Below are positions 1 through 8,430 of a DNA stretch of 64,000 bases, one piece after another (positions within the stretch are counted from its first letter, which is position 1; each line of letters starts with the position of its first letter). The notes beneath the pieces were generated by a model. The model worked only from the letters and a program-made list of their open reading frames with translations. It ran no database searches and was not told the DNA's origin. The DNA comes from Vampirovibrionales bacterium (lineage in GTDB: Bacteria > Cyanobacteriota > Vampirovibrionia > Vampirovibrionales > Vampirovibrionaceae), in the NCBI GenBank assembly GCA_029866025.1, contig JARXAD010000005.1, positions 1 through 64,000 on the forward strand. The letters run 5' to 3'. Made by a program: the position numbers and the translations under genes.

Positions 1-163
1 AGGCCGTCCCAAGTCGTTTTAAAAGATGAAAAACTCAATCCGTTGCCACAGAGAATCTTTTAAAGGTTTGTATTTCATCTCACAGCCCTCCAATAAAAAT
101 ACGTCTTTTATTTTACAACACCATTACGGGATGGGCTCTAAAAAGCTGCTAACAACTGTAGGC

Positions 164-1186
164 TTATTGCCCTGCTTTTAAAATGTCATTCAGGCAGGCT
201 TCTACCTCTAGTAAGGTACTGACTTGTGTAAGGCGGGCTCTAAACTCACTGGCGCCACGAAACCCTTTGACGTACCACGGCAAATGCTTCCGCATTTCCT
301 TAATACCATGGGCCTCCCCCACATACTCGCAATGGCGGCGGGCATGATCGAGACAAATAGGGATAATTTCTGCGAGAGAGCGTTCTTTGAGAGGTTGTCC
401 GCTTTTTAGGGCGGCGTCCATATCCCCAATCAGCCACGGGCGGCCTTGCACGGCACGGCCCATCATCACGCCATCCACGCCATAGGTGGCAATGAGGTGG
501 CGGGCGTCTTCCAGGCTGGTCACATCGCCATTGGCCACCACGGGAATAGTGAGGGCTTGCTTAAGCACCCCAAAGGCGTCCCAATCGCAGCCGGGGGCAT
601 AGCCTTGGGCGCGGGTCCGGGCATGGAGGGTCACCATACTCACCCCTGCGGATTCCGCCATTTGGCCAAATTCTAAGTAATTTTTGTTGGCGTTGTCCCA
701 CCCCAGCCGAAACTTCACCGTCACGGGCACATCCACGCTTTTTACCAGCGCCGAGAGCAGCTTGTACGCCACATCGGGGCTTTTCATCAGGGCGCAGCCC
801 TCAAAATTGCCCGTAATTTTCTTCACAGGGCAGCCCATGTTCACGTCAATCATGTCGGGTTGGCGATGAGACACAATGACCTCAGCGGCTTCCAGCAGCA
901 CGTCTTCGTGGTGGCCCGCCAGCTGGTAGGCTATGGGATGATCGCTGGTGCCTTTGTCCAAAATGCGGGCATCGTTACGTTTGCTAAACACCATGCCGTT
1001 GCTGCTAATCATTTCCGTGCAAATCAACGATTGCGGGGCGTATTCGCGCACCAGTCCACGAAACACCACATCCGTCACGCCTGCCATGGGGGCCAGCAGC
1101 ACCTGGCTGTTAATGTGTACCTTGCCAATGGTTAGCCCAGCAAGCTGGGTTTGATTAGGCGGCTCAAGTAGAGTGGTCATTGTCAT
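164..1186 (-). CDS. dus: tRNA-dihydrouridine synthase (DusB-like)
   Basis: This is a flavin-dependent enzyme that reduces uridines in the tRNA D-loop. The 340-residue TIM-barrel protein shows the FMN-site motif LAPMAGVTD at about residues 31-39, the catalytic cysteine in VNMGCPVKKI (C119), then HARTR, VVANGDV and the phosphate-binding GVMMGRAVQGRPWL. Length is normal for the family. The start is uncertain: an in-frame TTG lies six codons upstream and a second ATG two codons downstream, and none has a clear Shine-Dalgarno sequence. The ATG with residues MTMTTLLEPP was chosen. It stands alone on this strand, followed only by the window edge. The family assignment is firm; the DusA/B/C subtype is not. 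Confidence 0.93.
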   Translation of the reverse strand: MTMTTLLEPPNQTQLAGLTIGKVHINSQVLLAPMAGVTDVVFRGLVREYAPQSLICTEMISSNGMVFSKRNDARILDKGTSDHPIAYQLAGHHEDVLLEAAEVIVSHRQPDMIDVNMGCPVKKITGNFEGCALMKSPDVAYKLLSALVKSVDVPVTVKFRLGWDNANKNYLEFGQMAESAGVSMVTLHARTRAQGYAPGCDWDAFGVLKQALTIPVVANGDVTSLEDARHLIATYGVDGVMMGRAVQGRPWLIGDMDAALKSGQPLKERSLAEIIPICLDHARRHCEYVGEAHGIKEMRKHLPWYVKGFRGASEFRARLTQVSTLLEVEACLNDILKAGQ

Positions 1187-1272
1187 TACACTATGTAAAG
1201 CCAAACAGGCGGCATTGTCATCCCAGCAAACGGAGATTGGATGGATTAAATACCTTTACACTAAAGCCCTTG

Positions 1273-1530
1273 TTATAATTTATCATGTCTATAACGATGG
1301 CTGCCCAAGCGCTTATCCTTTTCCATCTCCTCAAGAAGTTTTGCCGTAATAGGATCGTCCGGGTCGATTCCTGGTGGCCGAGTCTTCTCTTCCTCTAATC
1401 CAACTTTAGCTTGCACAATTGCAGGGTCGTTCTGGTAGCGCTCCTCGCTAAATTCTTTTTTTTGGCCTTCACCAAATTTAAGAACACGAGGAAGACCTTG
1501 TATAGGCTGAGTACGCGCTCCTAAATTCAT
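1273..1530 (-). CDS. Small protein with N-terminal LKFG motif, unknown function
   Basis: I do not recognise this 85-residue protein. It is hydrophilic and highly charged, rich in Glu, Lys and Arg in the C-terminal two thirds (KLLEEMEKDKRLGSHRYRH), with no signal peptide or membrane segment. A good ribosome site (AAAGGAA) sits just upstream of the ATG, which supports its being real. Residues 16-20 read VLKFG, a variant of the [ILVM]-[RQKS]-[FY]-G motif found near the N-terminus of five other small unknown proteins in this window. It is probably monocistronic. Confidence 0.7.
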   Translation of the reverse strand: MNLGARTQPIQGLPRVLKFGEGQKKEFSEERYQNDPAIVQAKVGLEEEKTRPPGIDPDDPITAKLLEEMEKDKRLGSHRYRHDKL

Positions 1531-1721
1531 AAAAAATTCCTTTGTTTATTAGTTTATTACCACATAGTGTAACTCCTTAACGTTTAGGAATGTTGTTGGT
1601 TGATCATGAAAGGTTCAAATTTAACAATTCAATACAAAACCCTGGCGCTAGTTACAGTGGTTAGCACTATGTTAACCCGTCAGTGAATGGATTAATTTAA
1701 CGATAAATTAAGGTGAAAACC

Positions 1722-2156
1722 TTAAGCGTGGACGGGTTGCTTTAACAGCACCGTAATGGCTTCCTCGTCGGCTTCCGTAAAACTGGCCTGAATGTGGCAC
1801 ATAAAATCTTCGTAGGGCTGCTGTACATAGGCTGTAAAGGCATCGTGCAGTTTTTGAAGATCTTCTTTGTATCGAATTTCTTCCACGTGAGACATAATCA
1901 ACATTTTATAAATGCGCTCTACGTCGGCGTGGGCTTTTTCAAAATCACCCAGCTGACTGCGATACGAGGGGTTCTTGGTAAAGGCATAGCTCATAATACT
2001 GTGTTGCGTTTGGAAAAACTCGTTTAAGGCCTTAAACACTTCGTTGTTGGCATCCAAGCGTTGGGTTAGGTTCAAGTGGTTAAAGTCTTCAATAAACGCT
2101 TCCAACAGCCGGTTAATGGTTTCGGCCTGATTGAGAGACGTATTCACAATTTTCAT
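1722..2156 (-). CDS. Small helical protein, possibly hemerythrin-like
   Basis: This 144-residue protein is predicted from composition to be almost all alpha-helix. Histidines are spaced along it (QTQHSIM, EKAHADVERI, MSHVEE, LQKLHDAF, FMCHIQASF) and are followed by an acidic TEADEEAI segment. This loosely recalls the HHE/hemerythrin arrangement of His and Glu iron ligands, but I cannot align it confidently. The start with residues MKIVNTS was preferred over an ATG 15 codons upstream because AGGA lies at a usable distance and the upstream ATG has no ribosome site. No operon partner is apparent. It could equally be a plain four-helix protein without metal. Confidence 0.65.
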   Translation of the reverse strand: MKIVNTSLNQAETINRLLEAFIEDFNHLNLTQRLDANNEVFKALNEFFQTQHSIMSYAFTKNPSYRSQLGDFEKAHADVERIYKMLIMSHVEEIRYKEDLQKLHDAFTAYVQQPYEDFMCHIQASFTEADEEAITVLLKQPVHA

Positions 2157-2361
2157 GGGCAGTGTCCTACAGAAGGGTTGGTAAGGAGATTGGGGAAACA
2201 TTGCCCAAAGCGTATTTAGGCCAATAACTTAACAATTGGATACGAAACACAGGGTGTATCGCGCTTTGCGTGTGGCTGCGCTAATCTTTTTAGGTTAGGC
2301 TTCTTTTTCTTAAGACTCCTGCTTTCGTAAATGTTCCTTTTTGCATAAAGGTTAAACCGCT

Positions 2362-2724
2362 ATGAACCAAGTTACCCTTGTGGGCCGTGTGGGCCAAGAC
2401 CCTGAACTAAAGTACTTTGAATCAGGTAGCGTCAAAGCTCGTTTTAGCCTGGCGGTGGATCGTGGCTTTGGCCAAAACAAAACCACCGATTGGTTTAATG
2501 TGGAAGCATGGGCCAAACAAGCGGAATTTGCTGGGGAATGGGTTAAAAAAGGCACCATGTTGGCCGTGTTTGGTAGCTTGGAAAACAACACGTGGACCGA
2601 TGCCCAGGGCCAACAACGTGAAAGCTTTACCATTAGGGCCACCAGCTTGCAGTTTGTGGGTAGCAAAAAAGACAATCAATCGGGCGGTGGCGGGAACAAT
2701 GCCGAGCCGGCTATGTCCTTCTAA
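2362..2724 (+). CDS. ssb: Single-stranded DNA-binding protein
   Basis: This OB-fold protein coats single-stranded DNA during replication and repair. The 120-residue sequence opens MNQVTLVGRVGQDPELKYFE, and the run KYFESGSVKARFSLAV followed by DWFNVEAW is typical of the cyanobacterial SSB branch. The OB fold covers about residues 1-105. The tail is very short and Gly/Asn rich, ending AEPAMSF. The usual acidic tip (DDxIPF type), which recruits partner proteins, is reduced to a single Glu with only the final Phe kept. The gene stands alone, 160 bp downstream of a divergent gene. Confidence 0.95.
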   Translation: MNQVTLVGRVGQDPELKYFESGSVKARFSLAVDRGFGQNKTTDWFNVEAWAKQAEFAGEWVKKGTMLAVFGSLENNTWTDAQGQQRESFTIRATSLQFVGSKKDNQSGGGGNNAEPAMSF

Positions 2725-2784
2725 TGGCACAACGATAAGTAATTAAATTTTATTTAGATCACTGTATTGATAGGACGTTTGGAT

Positions 2785-4296
2785 ATGCAAGCCGCTGGCC
2801 AAGGGATTGGGCTTATCGCCGATGATCTAACCGGCGCGTGCGATGCATCCTTGCCGTTTTTTCGGTGTGGCGCGCGCGTGGCATTGCAAGCCTGCGACGG
2901 AGAAAAAAACACTCCGTTGTTGTGTGATGAGTGGGCCTGGAATTCTAACGAGGCCCAACTGTTGGCCATTAACATTGCCAGCCGCCATGCCGCGGTAGAA
3001 TCCCTTGAAGAAACCATGGCGTTAGCCGTGGGTCGCCTAAAAAATTATGGCCTAGAGCGTGTCTATCTAAAGATAGACTCCACCTTGCGTGGGCCAGTGG
3101 GGGCTTTTTGTTGGGCGGCTGCCCAAGCTTTGCAAGCGGATTTGGTGGTGATTGCTCCCGCATTGCCCAATAGTCAGCGTCAAACGGTGGGGGGCTATCA
3201 GCTGGTGGCTGGAGAGCCGGTGGAGCGTTCATCGGCGGGCCGCGATTCGCGAACACCTGTAAGCCAGTCTCATGTGCCTACCCTGCTGGTAGAAACTTTG
3301 CCCGAAGCCTTAAAGCTTAAAGCCAGTGACCTCATTGGCCATGTGCCTCTGTCGGTAGTCATTCGGGGTGCGGCGCCTATTTTGGCGGCGTTGCAGGCAG
3401 CTGCCAAGGAGGGTAAACGTTTGGTTGTGGTGGATGCTACCAGCGACATTGACTTGGAACAACTGGCCTTGGCTTTGGAAAAAGCCAGTCTAAAACTCAC
3501 TGTGGTGCCTTGTGGTTCGGCGGGATTGGCCAACGTATTGGCCCCGCGCTGGGTAGCGGTGGATGAGGACATAGCCGATAACACCGCTAAAGCCGCTAAT
3601 GGATTTTTACATGGCAGCCGTTGCATTGGCGTGATGGGTAGCAATACAACCTTAAGTCATGAGCAATTGGAAGCGCTGCAGTCGTTGGAGGGCGTGGTGA
3701 GGCTGCCCCTATCTCCTGAAATGATATTGGGCTTGGAGCCCTTGGATGCGCTGTTGGAGCATATTCAAACCGCGTGGGAGCAAGAGCGTATTCCCGTGGT
3801 CACCACGGCATGGCCTCAGGGTGTCGTTACCCATACCCTGGCCTTGGCCACGGAGCACCAACTGAGCCCACAGGCGGTGTACTATCGCTTAAACCACACG
3901 CTAAGCCAGTTAGCTAAAACGGTAACAGACCACCACGGGATGCTTCAGACATCCGACAACCCGGTGCCCCTTACCTGGTGGGCTTCGGGGGGGGATACCG
4001 CTGAGGCCATTGCTGCGGGCATTCAATTGTCGGGAAATCAGCCCTCGCTACTGGCGTGGCAGTTGGTTAAAGAAACCCGAACCGGTTTTCCGGTTCTCGC
4101 CTCTCAGGTTTCGGGGTTTGCACCGCAAGGAGCAGAACCTGTCTTACCGGTACGTTTGATTACCCGCTCCGGTAATTATGGTATTTCCACTACCCTGCAT
4201 GCCTTTCTCAGCCGTTGGTTGCTCGAGGCTTCTTCAGAAGTGCAGACCATACTGGGGTGCTCTCTTCCAAAACAAAACACCTTAACGAAAGCTTAA
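2785..4296 (+). CDS. Four-carbon acid sugar kinase family protein (DUF1537)
   Basis: Members of this family are ATP-dependent kinases that phosphorylate four-carbon sugar acids such as threonate and erythronate. The 503-residue protein has the N-terminal signature GLIADDLTGACDASLPFF, the substrate-site KIDSTLRGPVGAF, and the nucleotide-binding C-terminal domain with TWWASGGDTAEAIAA and RSGNYGIS. An in-frame TTG six codons upstream is possible, but the ATG has AGGA nine bases before it. The stop is four bases from the pdxA-family start, so the two are co-transcribed. In characterised pathways such pairs convert a sugar acid to dihydroxyacetone phosphate, which makes a catabolic role plausible here. 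The exact substrate cannot be read from the sequence. Confidence 0.88.
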   Translation: MQAAGQGIGLIADDLTGACDASLPFFRCGARVALQACDGEKNTPLLCDEWAWNSNEAQLLAINIASRHAAVESLEETMALAVGRLKNYGLERVYLKIDSTLRGPVGAFCWAAAQALQADLVVIAPALPNSQRQTVGGYQLVAGEPVERSSAGRDSRTPVSQSHVPTLLVETLPEALKLKASDLIGHVPLSVVIRGAAPILAALQAAAKEGKRLVVVDATSDIDLEQLALALEKASLKLTVVPCGSAGLANVLAPRWVAVDEDIADNTAKAANGFLHGSRCIGVMGSNTTLSHEQLEALQSLEGVVRLPLSPEMILGLEPLDALLEHIQTAWEQERIPVVTTAWPQGVVTHTLALATEHQLSPQAVYYRLNHTLSQLAKTVTDHHGMLQTSDNPVPLTWWASGGDTAEAIAAGIQLSGNQPSLLAWQLVKETRTGFPVLASQVSGFAPQGAEPVLPVRLITRSGNYGISTTLHAFLSRWLLEASSEVQTILGCSLPKQNTLTKA

Positions 4297-4300
4297 CGCC

Positions 4301-5356
4301 GTGTTTTTGCCTGCGCCGCTACTGATTACCATGGGTGACCCCACCGGCATTGGCCCTGAAATTGTGGCTAAATTTTTGGCAGAAGTTGTTCAGCCCCCCG
4401 ATGGGGGCTTACAGCCAATATGGGTGTTTGGGGCTATGGATGCCCTCCGCTCTGCTGCCGAAACCTCGGACTTAACCTTGCCTGCCGAATCGATCCGCTT
4501 TCGGTATATTCATACCGTCAATCCACGCAATCCTCACCCAGGTGAAACCGTGGTGCAGGCTCTTCAAAAAGCAGTGGCAAACATTGCACAGGCATACCAG
4601 GCTGGAAAACCTTTACCCGCCTTGGTCACGGGGCCCATTCAAAAAACCCACTTGTGGCAGGCTGGCTATGCCCATCAAGGCCATACCGAGTTATTGGCGG
4701 ATTTGGCTTTGGCGGCTGGATTGCCTGTAGCAGTTCCCCCCGAAATGCTGTTTGTAGTGGAACAATTGCGCATGTTGCTGCTCACGCGTCACGTCGCCTT
4801 AAGCGAAGTGTCGCAGGCGTTGACGGTAGAGGGCGTTACCCAAAGTTTGCTCACGTTGGTGGCCACCTTGCAGTCGCAAGGCATGCCTCGTCCTACCATC
4901 GCCTTACTGGGGGTAAACCCTCATGCTGGCGAAGTGGGAGGCGTGGAAGAAAAAACGATTTTAAAACCCGCAGCAGAGGCGGTGATGAAATCCACAGGCG
5001 CTACAATTGTGGGCCCTTTGGCTGCTGATGGCGCCTTGCGAGGATTAAATGCCCAAACGCCTTTGTACGATGCCTTTGTGGCTGCCTATCACGATCAGGG
5101 CCTTATCCCCATCAAGTTGCTGGGCGGCTGGAAGACGGTGAACGTTACGCTGGGCCTGCCTTTCTGGCGAACATCTGTAAGCCATGGCACGGCCAACGAC
5201 ATTGTGGGCAGAGATTTGGCCAGTGCCGATAGCTTAAAAGCAGCAGTTGCTGTGGCCCAACACTGGATGCAGCAACCCATGCCCTTGTGGAAAGAAGCGT
5301 TGCCTAAAGCGTTGAACGGCGTTGTTACACACCCCCAAAAAGGCTGCCTGTTGTAA
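4301..5356 (+). CDS. pdxA: 4-hydroxythreonine-4-phosphate dehydrogenase family (PdxA/PdxA2)
   Basis: PdxA oxidises 4-phosphohydroxythreonine in pyridoxal phosphate synthesis; the PdxA2 branch acts on phosphorylated sugar acids. The 351 residues show ITMGDPTGIGPEI at the N-terminus, VTGPIQK, the metal-binding histidine in GHTELLA, GVNPHAGE, and YHDQGLIPIKLL followed by SVSHGTANDIVG. All expected metal and substrate residues appear present. Translation starts at a GTG four bases after the stop of the DUF1537 kinase, which argues for coupling and for the PdxA2 role. A vitamin B6 role is not excluded. The stop codon lies in the loop of a hairpin that terminates the opposite strand. Confidence 0.9.
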   Translation: MFLPAPLLITMGDPTGIGPEIVAKFLAEVVQPPDGGLQPIWVFGAMDALRSAAETSDLTLPAESIRFRYIHTVNPRNPHPGETVVQALQKAVANIAQAYQAGKPLPALVTGPIQKTHLWQAGYAHQGHTELLADLALAAGLPVAVPPEMLFVVEQLRMLLLTRHVALSEVSQALTVEGVTQSLLTLVATLQSQGMPRPTIALLGVNPHAGEVGGVEEKTILKPAAEAVMKSTGATIVGPLAADGALRGLNAQTPLYDAFVAAYHDQGLIPIKLLGGWKTVNVTLGLPFWRTSVSHGTANDIVGRDLASADSLKAAVAVAQHWMQQPMPLWKEALPKALNGVVTHPQKGCLL

Positions 5357-5363
5357 GGCAGCC
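5337..5363 (-). terminator. Rho-independent terminator for the EF-hand gene
   Basis: A perfect 7-bp stem, GGCTGCC/GGCAGCC, with an 8-base loop is followed on the minus strand by TTTTT. It lies about 40 bases past the stop of the minus-strand EF-hand gene and contains the pdxA stop codon in its loop. Confidence 0.7.
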
Positions 5364-5401
5364 CCAAGGGTTATTGAGTGGTTATGTAGCCAGCGGCTGC
5401 G

Positions 5402-5875
5402 TTAAGCTGAGAATGTGTTGCCCACAAAGGTAGGACGATCCATACGAGCCATATGAGCCTGCGTATTTTGAGTATGACCATTGTTCGTATCCAAGCCATA
5501 GGCTTGTTTTTTGGTGCTCATAACGCTTTGAAGCTCTAAGATTTTTTTCAATTGTTCTTTGGCACCAAAGGATAATTGGTGTTGATTACTTCGGGCTTGA
5601 TTGATTTCAAACTGGGTCACAATCCCATTGTGATCAGCATCCAGTGGGTTAAAGGCCGTTTTATTGGTGGGCTTGGGTTTCGCTGCAGCGGGTTCTTCGG
5701 TCACGTTGTCACTTTTGCTAAAACGGCTCATTTTTAACTCGTAGGCATTCACGCTGGTTAAGGGGGCTTGGTTGTTGTTGGCTTCCAATTCATAGCGTAA
5801 GCGCTGCTTGTTGCCTTCGCCACGTTGAACCACGTAATACGTTGGCGCTGAAGCACCATACTGGACATTACTCAT
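5402..5875 (-). CDS. EF-hand protein with N-terminal VQYG motif, unknown function
   Basis: This 157-residue protein is hydrophilic and Asn/Gln/Lys rich. Its clearest element is a textbook EF-hand calcium loop, DADHNGIVTQFE, with Asp or Asn at positions 1, 3 and 5, Gly at 6 and Glu at 12, at about residues 78-89. A linker rich in Ala, Pro and Lys (EEPAAAKPKPTNK) precedes it. Residues 4-7 read VQYG, a variant of the FG motif shared with other small proteins in the window, and LSFG occurs again near residue 101. A strong AGGAGGAG ribosome site supports the start. There is no obvious signal peptide. It is probably monocistronic with its own terminator. Confidence 0.72.
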   Translation of the reverse strand: MSNVQYGASAPTYYVVQRGEGNKQRLRYELEANNNQAPLTSVNAYELKMSRFSKSDNVTEEPAAAKPKPTNKTAFNPLDADHNGIVTQFEINQARSNQHQLSFGAKEQLKKILELQSVMSTKKQAYGLDTNNGHTQNTQAHMARMDRPTFVGNTFSA

Positions 5876-6264
5876 GACTAACTCCTCCTAAGCCCCGTTG
5901 GGGCCTTGTTATATCCACACACAGTTTTGTCTTACTTTGGGGGTTCTACTTCACACACGTTTTGGAATAGCGTTGCCAAGAAGCTCAAACAACCCTCGCC
6001 CAATCACCCCACTGCGACTCACGTTGCTACCGCTGACAAGGTAAAAAGCCAACAGGTAAACACAATGCATCACCACAGGTTAAAGCGCTGGTGTTGATTT
6101 GAACTCCCGAGAGGTCCCCACACAGGACTTCTTAAAACTATCTCCAAAGTAATAAAAACAAACTGATGGATAAAATTGCCTCAACCCCCTGAAAATCAAC
6201 GAAATATGTAGGATTTTGTTACAATAACCTCAGTCTTGCCTGTTTGCCTTGCTGTGTGGAATTG
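5876..6264. other. Divergent intergenic region
   Basis: About 390 bases separate the EF-hand gene from glyS. A short GCCCC/GGGGC hairpin lies just upstream of the EF-hand ribosome site. A TACAAT box at 6220-6225 is a candidate -10 element for glyS, but no convincing -35 precedes it. I see no gene here; a 63-codon plus-strand frame lacks a ribosome site and normal composition. Confidence 0.4.
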
Positions 6265-8424
6265 ATGCAACCCCATATGAACACTGTATTACTGGAATTG
6301 CGCACTGAAGAACTGCCGCCCGCTTTTTGCCAATTGGCCCCCGATACGTTAAAACGTGATTTGCAAAAACGACTCTCAGAGTTGTTCTCTGATTTGGTTG
6401 AAGATGCCATTACAGTGTGGGTAACCCCCCGCCGCCTGGCGGTGAAAATAACAGGGTTGCCCGGCCACCAAACGGATCAAACCATTACCCACAAAGGCCC
6501 ACCCGTGCGCATCGGGTTGGATGCCGACGGCAATCCTACTGCAGCCGCCCAAGCCTTTGCCGCCAAGTGCAACACCACGGTGGATAAACTAACCCAACAA
6601 ACCATCGGTAAAGAAACCTACCTGTTAGCCGAAGAAACCAAGCTGGGCCGCCCTACCCCCGAGGTACTGGCTGAGATTTTTCCTGAGGCCTTGGATGCCC
6701 TGCAAGGTCCTCGCTTTATGCGTTGGGGCGATTATGCCCTCAAATTTCCTCGCCCTATTTTGGGCATGGTGGCCTTGTGGAACGATACGGTATTGCCCCT
6801 CACGTATCATCATTTAACAGCCACCAACCAAACCCCTCAAGTTACCTTGGGCCACCGTTGGCACACGGCAAGCTCAATTCAAATTCAGCAGGCCAGCCAG
6901 TACGAAAAACAAATGGAAACTGAGGGCAAGGTTCAGGTAGACCCTGCCAAGCGCCGTGCCATGATTGAAGCCCAGCTAGCCGAAGCCGCCCAACAAGCCG
7001 GTGGCACCTTGGTACCAAATGAGGATTTACTCGATGAGGTGATTCACATTGTGGAATGGCCCTTTGTGGTAACAGGCCACATACAAGCCCAGTACCTAAG
7101 CTTGCCCCGCTGTGTGATAGAAACCGTCATGGCAAGCCACCAACGGTATTTTTCTGTGGAAGGCTCTGTTGACCATAAGGACGGCAAGTTATTGCCCGTG
7201 TTTTTGGCGGTGAGCAATGGTTTGCCCAAGGCCGCAGAAAATATTCGCTTGGGTAACGAAAAAGTACTCAAGGCACGCCTGAATGATGCTGTGTTTTTCT
7301 ATGATGCCGACACCAAAAAAACCTTGGCCCAAAGGGTGCCAGAGTTGGCTGGCATGACCTTTCAAAAGGGCATGGGCACCATGCAAGACAAAGCCTTGCG
7401 CTTAGAGGCCTTGGTAAAAGTCATTGGCCCTGCGTATGGCTTAACGGCAGAGCAACAAGCTTGGGCGAACGAAGCGGCCCTATTGGCTAAGGCGGATTTG
7501 GCCACCCAGCTTGTGTTTGAATTTACCGAACTGGAAGGCCATATTGGCGCTGAATACGCCCGAAAAGAAGGGTTGCCTGCCATAGTGGCTGATGCCATTG
7601 AGCAGCATTATCAGCCACGGTTTCAGGGGGATGCTTTGCCCGCAGCCCCTGTGGCCCAAGTGGTGGCACTGGCCGATAAGTTGGATACGCTCGTAGCGGC
7701 CATGGCACCCAAAAACGCCACCCTACCCACAGGGTCTCGCGACCCCTTTGGTTTGCGCCGTATGGCCAATGGCATTGTGTTAATTTTACTGATCCATGGC
7801 AAGGCTTTTGATTTGAAAACCGCTATGGAAGGGGTGTTTAACCACTTGCCCTCTCACGAAGGGGTTGCCTTTGACGGCTTGTGGAACGACCGTTTGGCCC
7901 CCTTCGTTTTACAACGGCTGGAAAGCTTGTTGGCGGATCTAGGGCTTTCCGGTGAGGTGAGCAAGGCCTTGCTGAATGGTCTGCAGTGGAACTCCCTGCA
8001 CACTCTTTCGGAGCGTGGACAGTTGCTGGCTAACATGTCGGCAGACGATCGTCTGGCATTGTATGAGCCTGTGAATCGTTTGGTAAAAATGAAATTAAAA
8101 AGCGCCGTAAACGAGATTAACGAAGCATTGCTCACGCCCATTGAAGTTGACGTTCACGTCAACCTTCAGGCTTTTGTGGCGGATAAAGCTTCGGATTTTG
8201 ATAAAAAGCTGGCGATGCTCCAAAGTTGGCGTCAGCCTATTTACCAACTGTTTGAAACCTTGTTGGTGAATGACCCGGATGAGGCCATTAAAAACAACCG
8301 CCATCGCTTGTTGCTGGAGGTGTTGGCTTGTTACCAGCAGTTTGCCGATTTTACTGCTTTTGAAGCGGTGGTGGCCCAAGTGTCTGCCCCAGAAAAGTCT
8401 CTTGCTGCCACGAAAGCAGGCTAG
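6265..8424 (+). CDS. glyS: Glycyl-tRNA synthetase beta subunit
   Basis: This is the tRNA-binding subunit of the alpha2-beta2 bacterial glycyl-tRNA synthetase. The 719-residue protein begins with the family signature LLELRTEELPPAF, continues with the conserved VTPRRLAV and KGPP segments, includes the ASHQRYF and FVAVSN-like core (VFLAVSNG), an HD-type region (LVFEFTELEGHIGAEYAR), and the C-terminal DALR-like anticodon domain. Length fits the family. ATG codons exist at 6265 and 6277, and a TTG further upstream; the first ATG was used. The alpha subunit glyQ is not in the window, so the two subunits are not adjacent. The next gene starts six bases after the stop. Confidence 0.96.
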   Translation: MQPHMNTVLLELRTEELPPAFCQLAPDTLKRDLQKRLSELFSDLVEDAITVWVTPRRLAVKITGLPGHQTDQTITHKGPPVRIGLDADGNPTAAAQAFAAKCNTTVDKLTQQTIGKETYLLAEETKLGRPTPEVLAEIFPEALDALQGPRFMRWGDYALKFPRPILGMVALWNDTVLPLTYHHLTATNQTPQVTLGHRWHTASSIQIQQASQYEKQMETEGKVQVDPAKRRAMIEAQLAEAAQQAGGTLVPNEDLLDEVIHIVEWPFVVTGHIQAQYLSLPRCVIETVMASHQRYFSVEGSVDHKDGKLLPVFLAVSNGLPKAAENIRLGNEKVLKARLNDAVFFYDADTKKTLAQRVPELAGMTFQKGMGTMQDKALRLEALVKVIGPAYGLTAEQQAWANEAALLAKADLATQLVFEFTELEGHIGAEYARKEGLPAIVADAIEQHYQPRFQGDALPAAPVAQVVALADKLDTLVAAMAPKNATLPTGSRDPFGLRRMANGIVLILLIHGKAFDLKTAMEGVFNHLPSHEGVAFDGLWNDRLAPFVLQRLESLLADLGLSGEVSKALLNGLQWNSLHTLSERGQLLANMSADDRLALYEPVNRLVKMKLKSAVNEINEALLTPIEVDVHVNLQAFVADKASDFDKKLAMLQSWRQPIYQLFETLLVNDPDEAIKNNRHRLLLEVLACYQQFADFTAFEAVVAQVSAPEKSLAATKAG

Positions 8425-8430
8425 CCCGCC

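Noticed and set aside
5906-6097. 63-codon frame upstream of glyS
   Set aside because: His/Ser-rich peptide without a ribosome site in a divergent promoter region.
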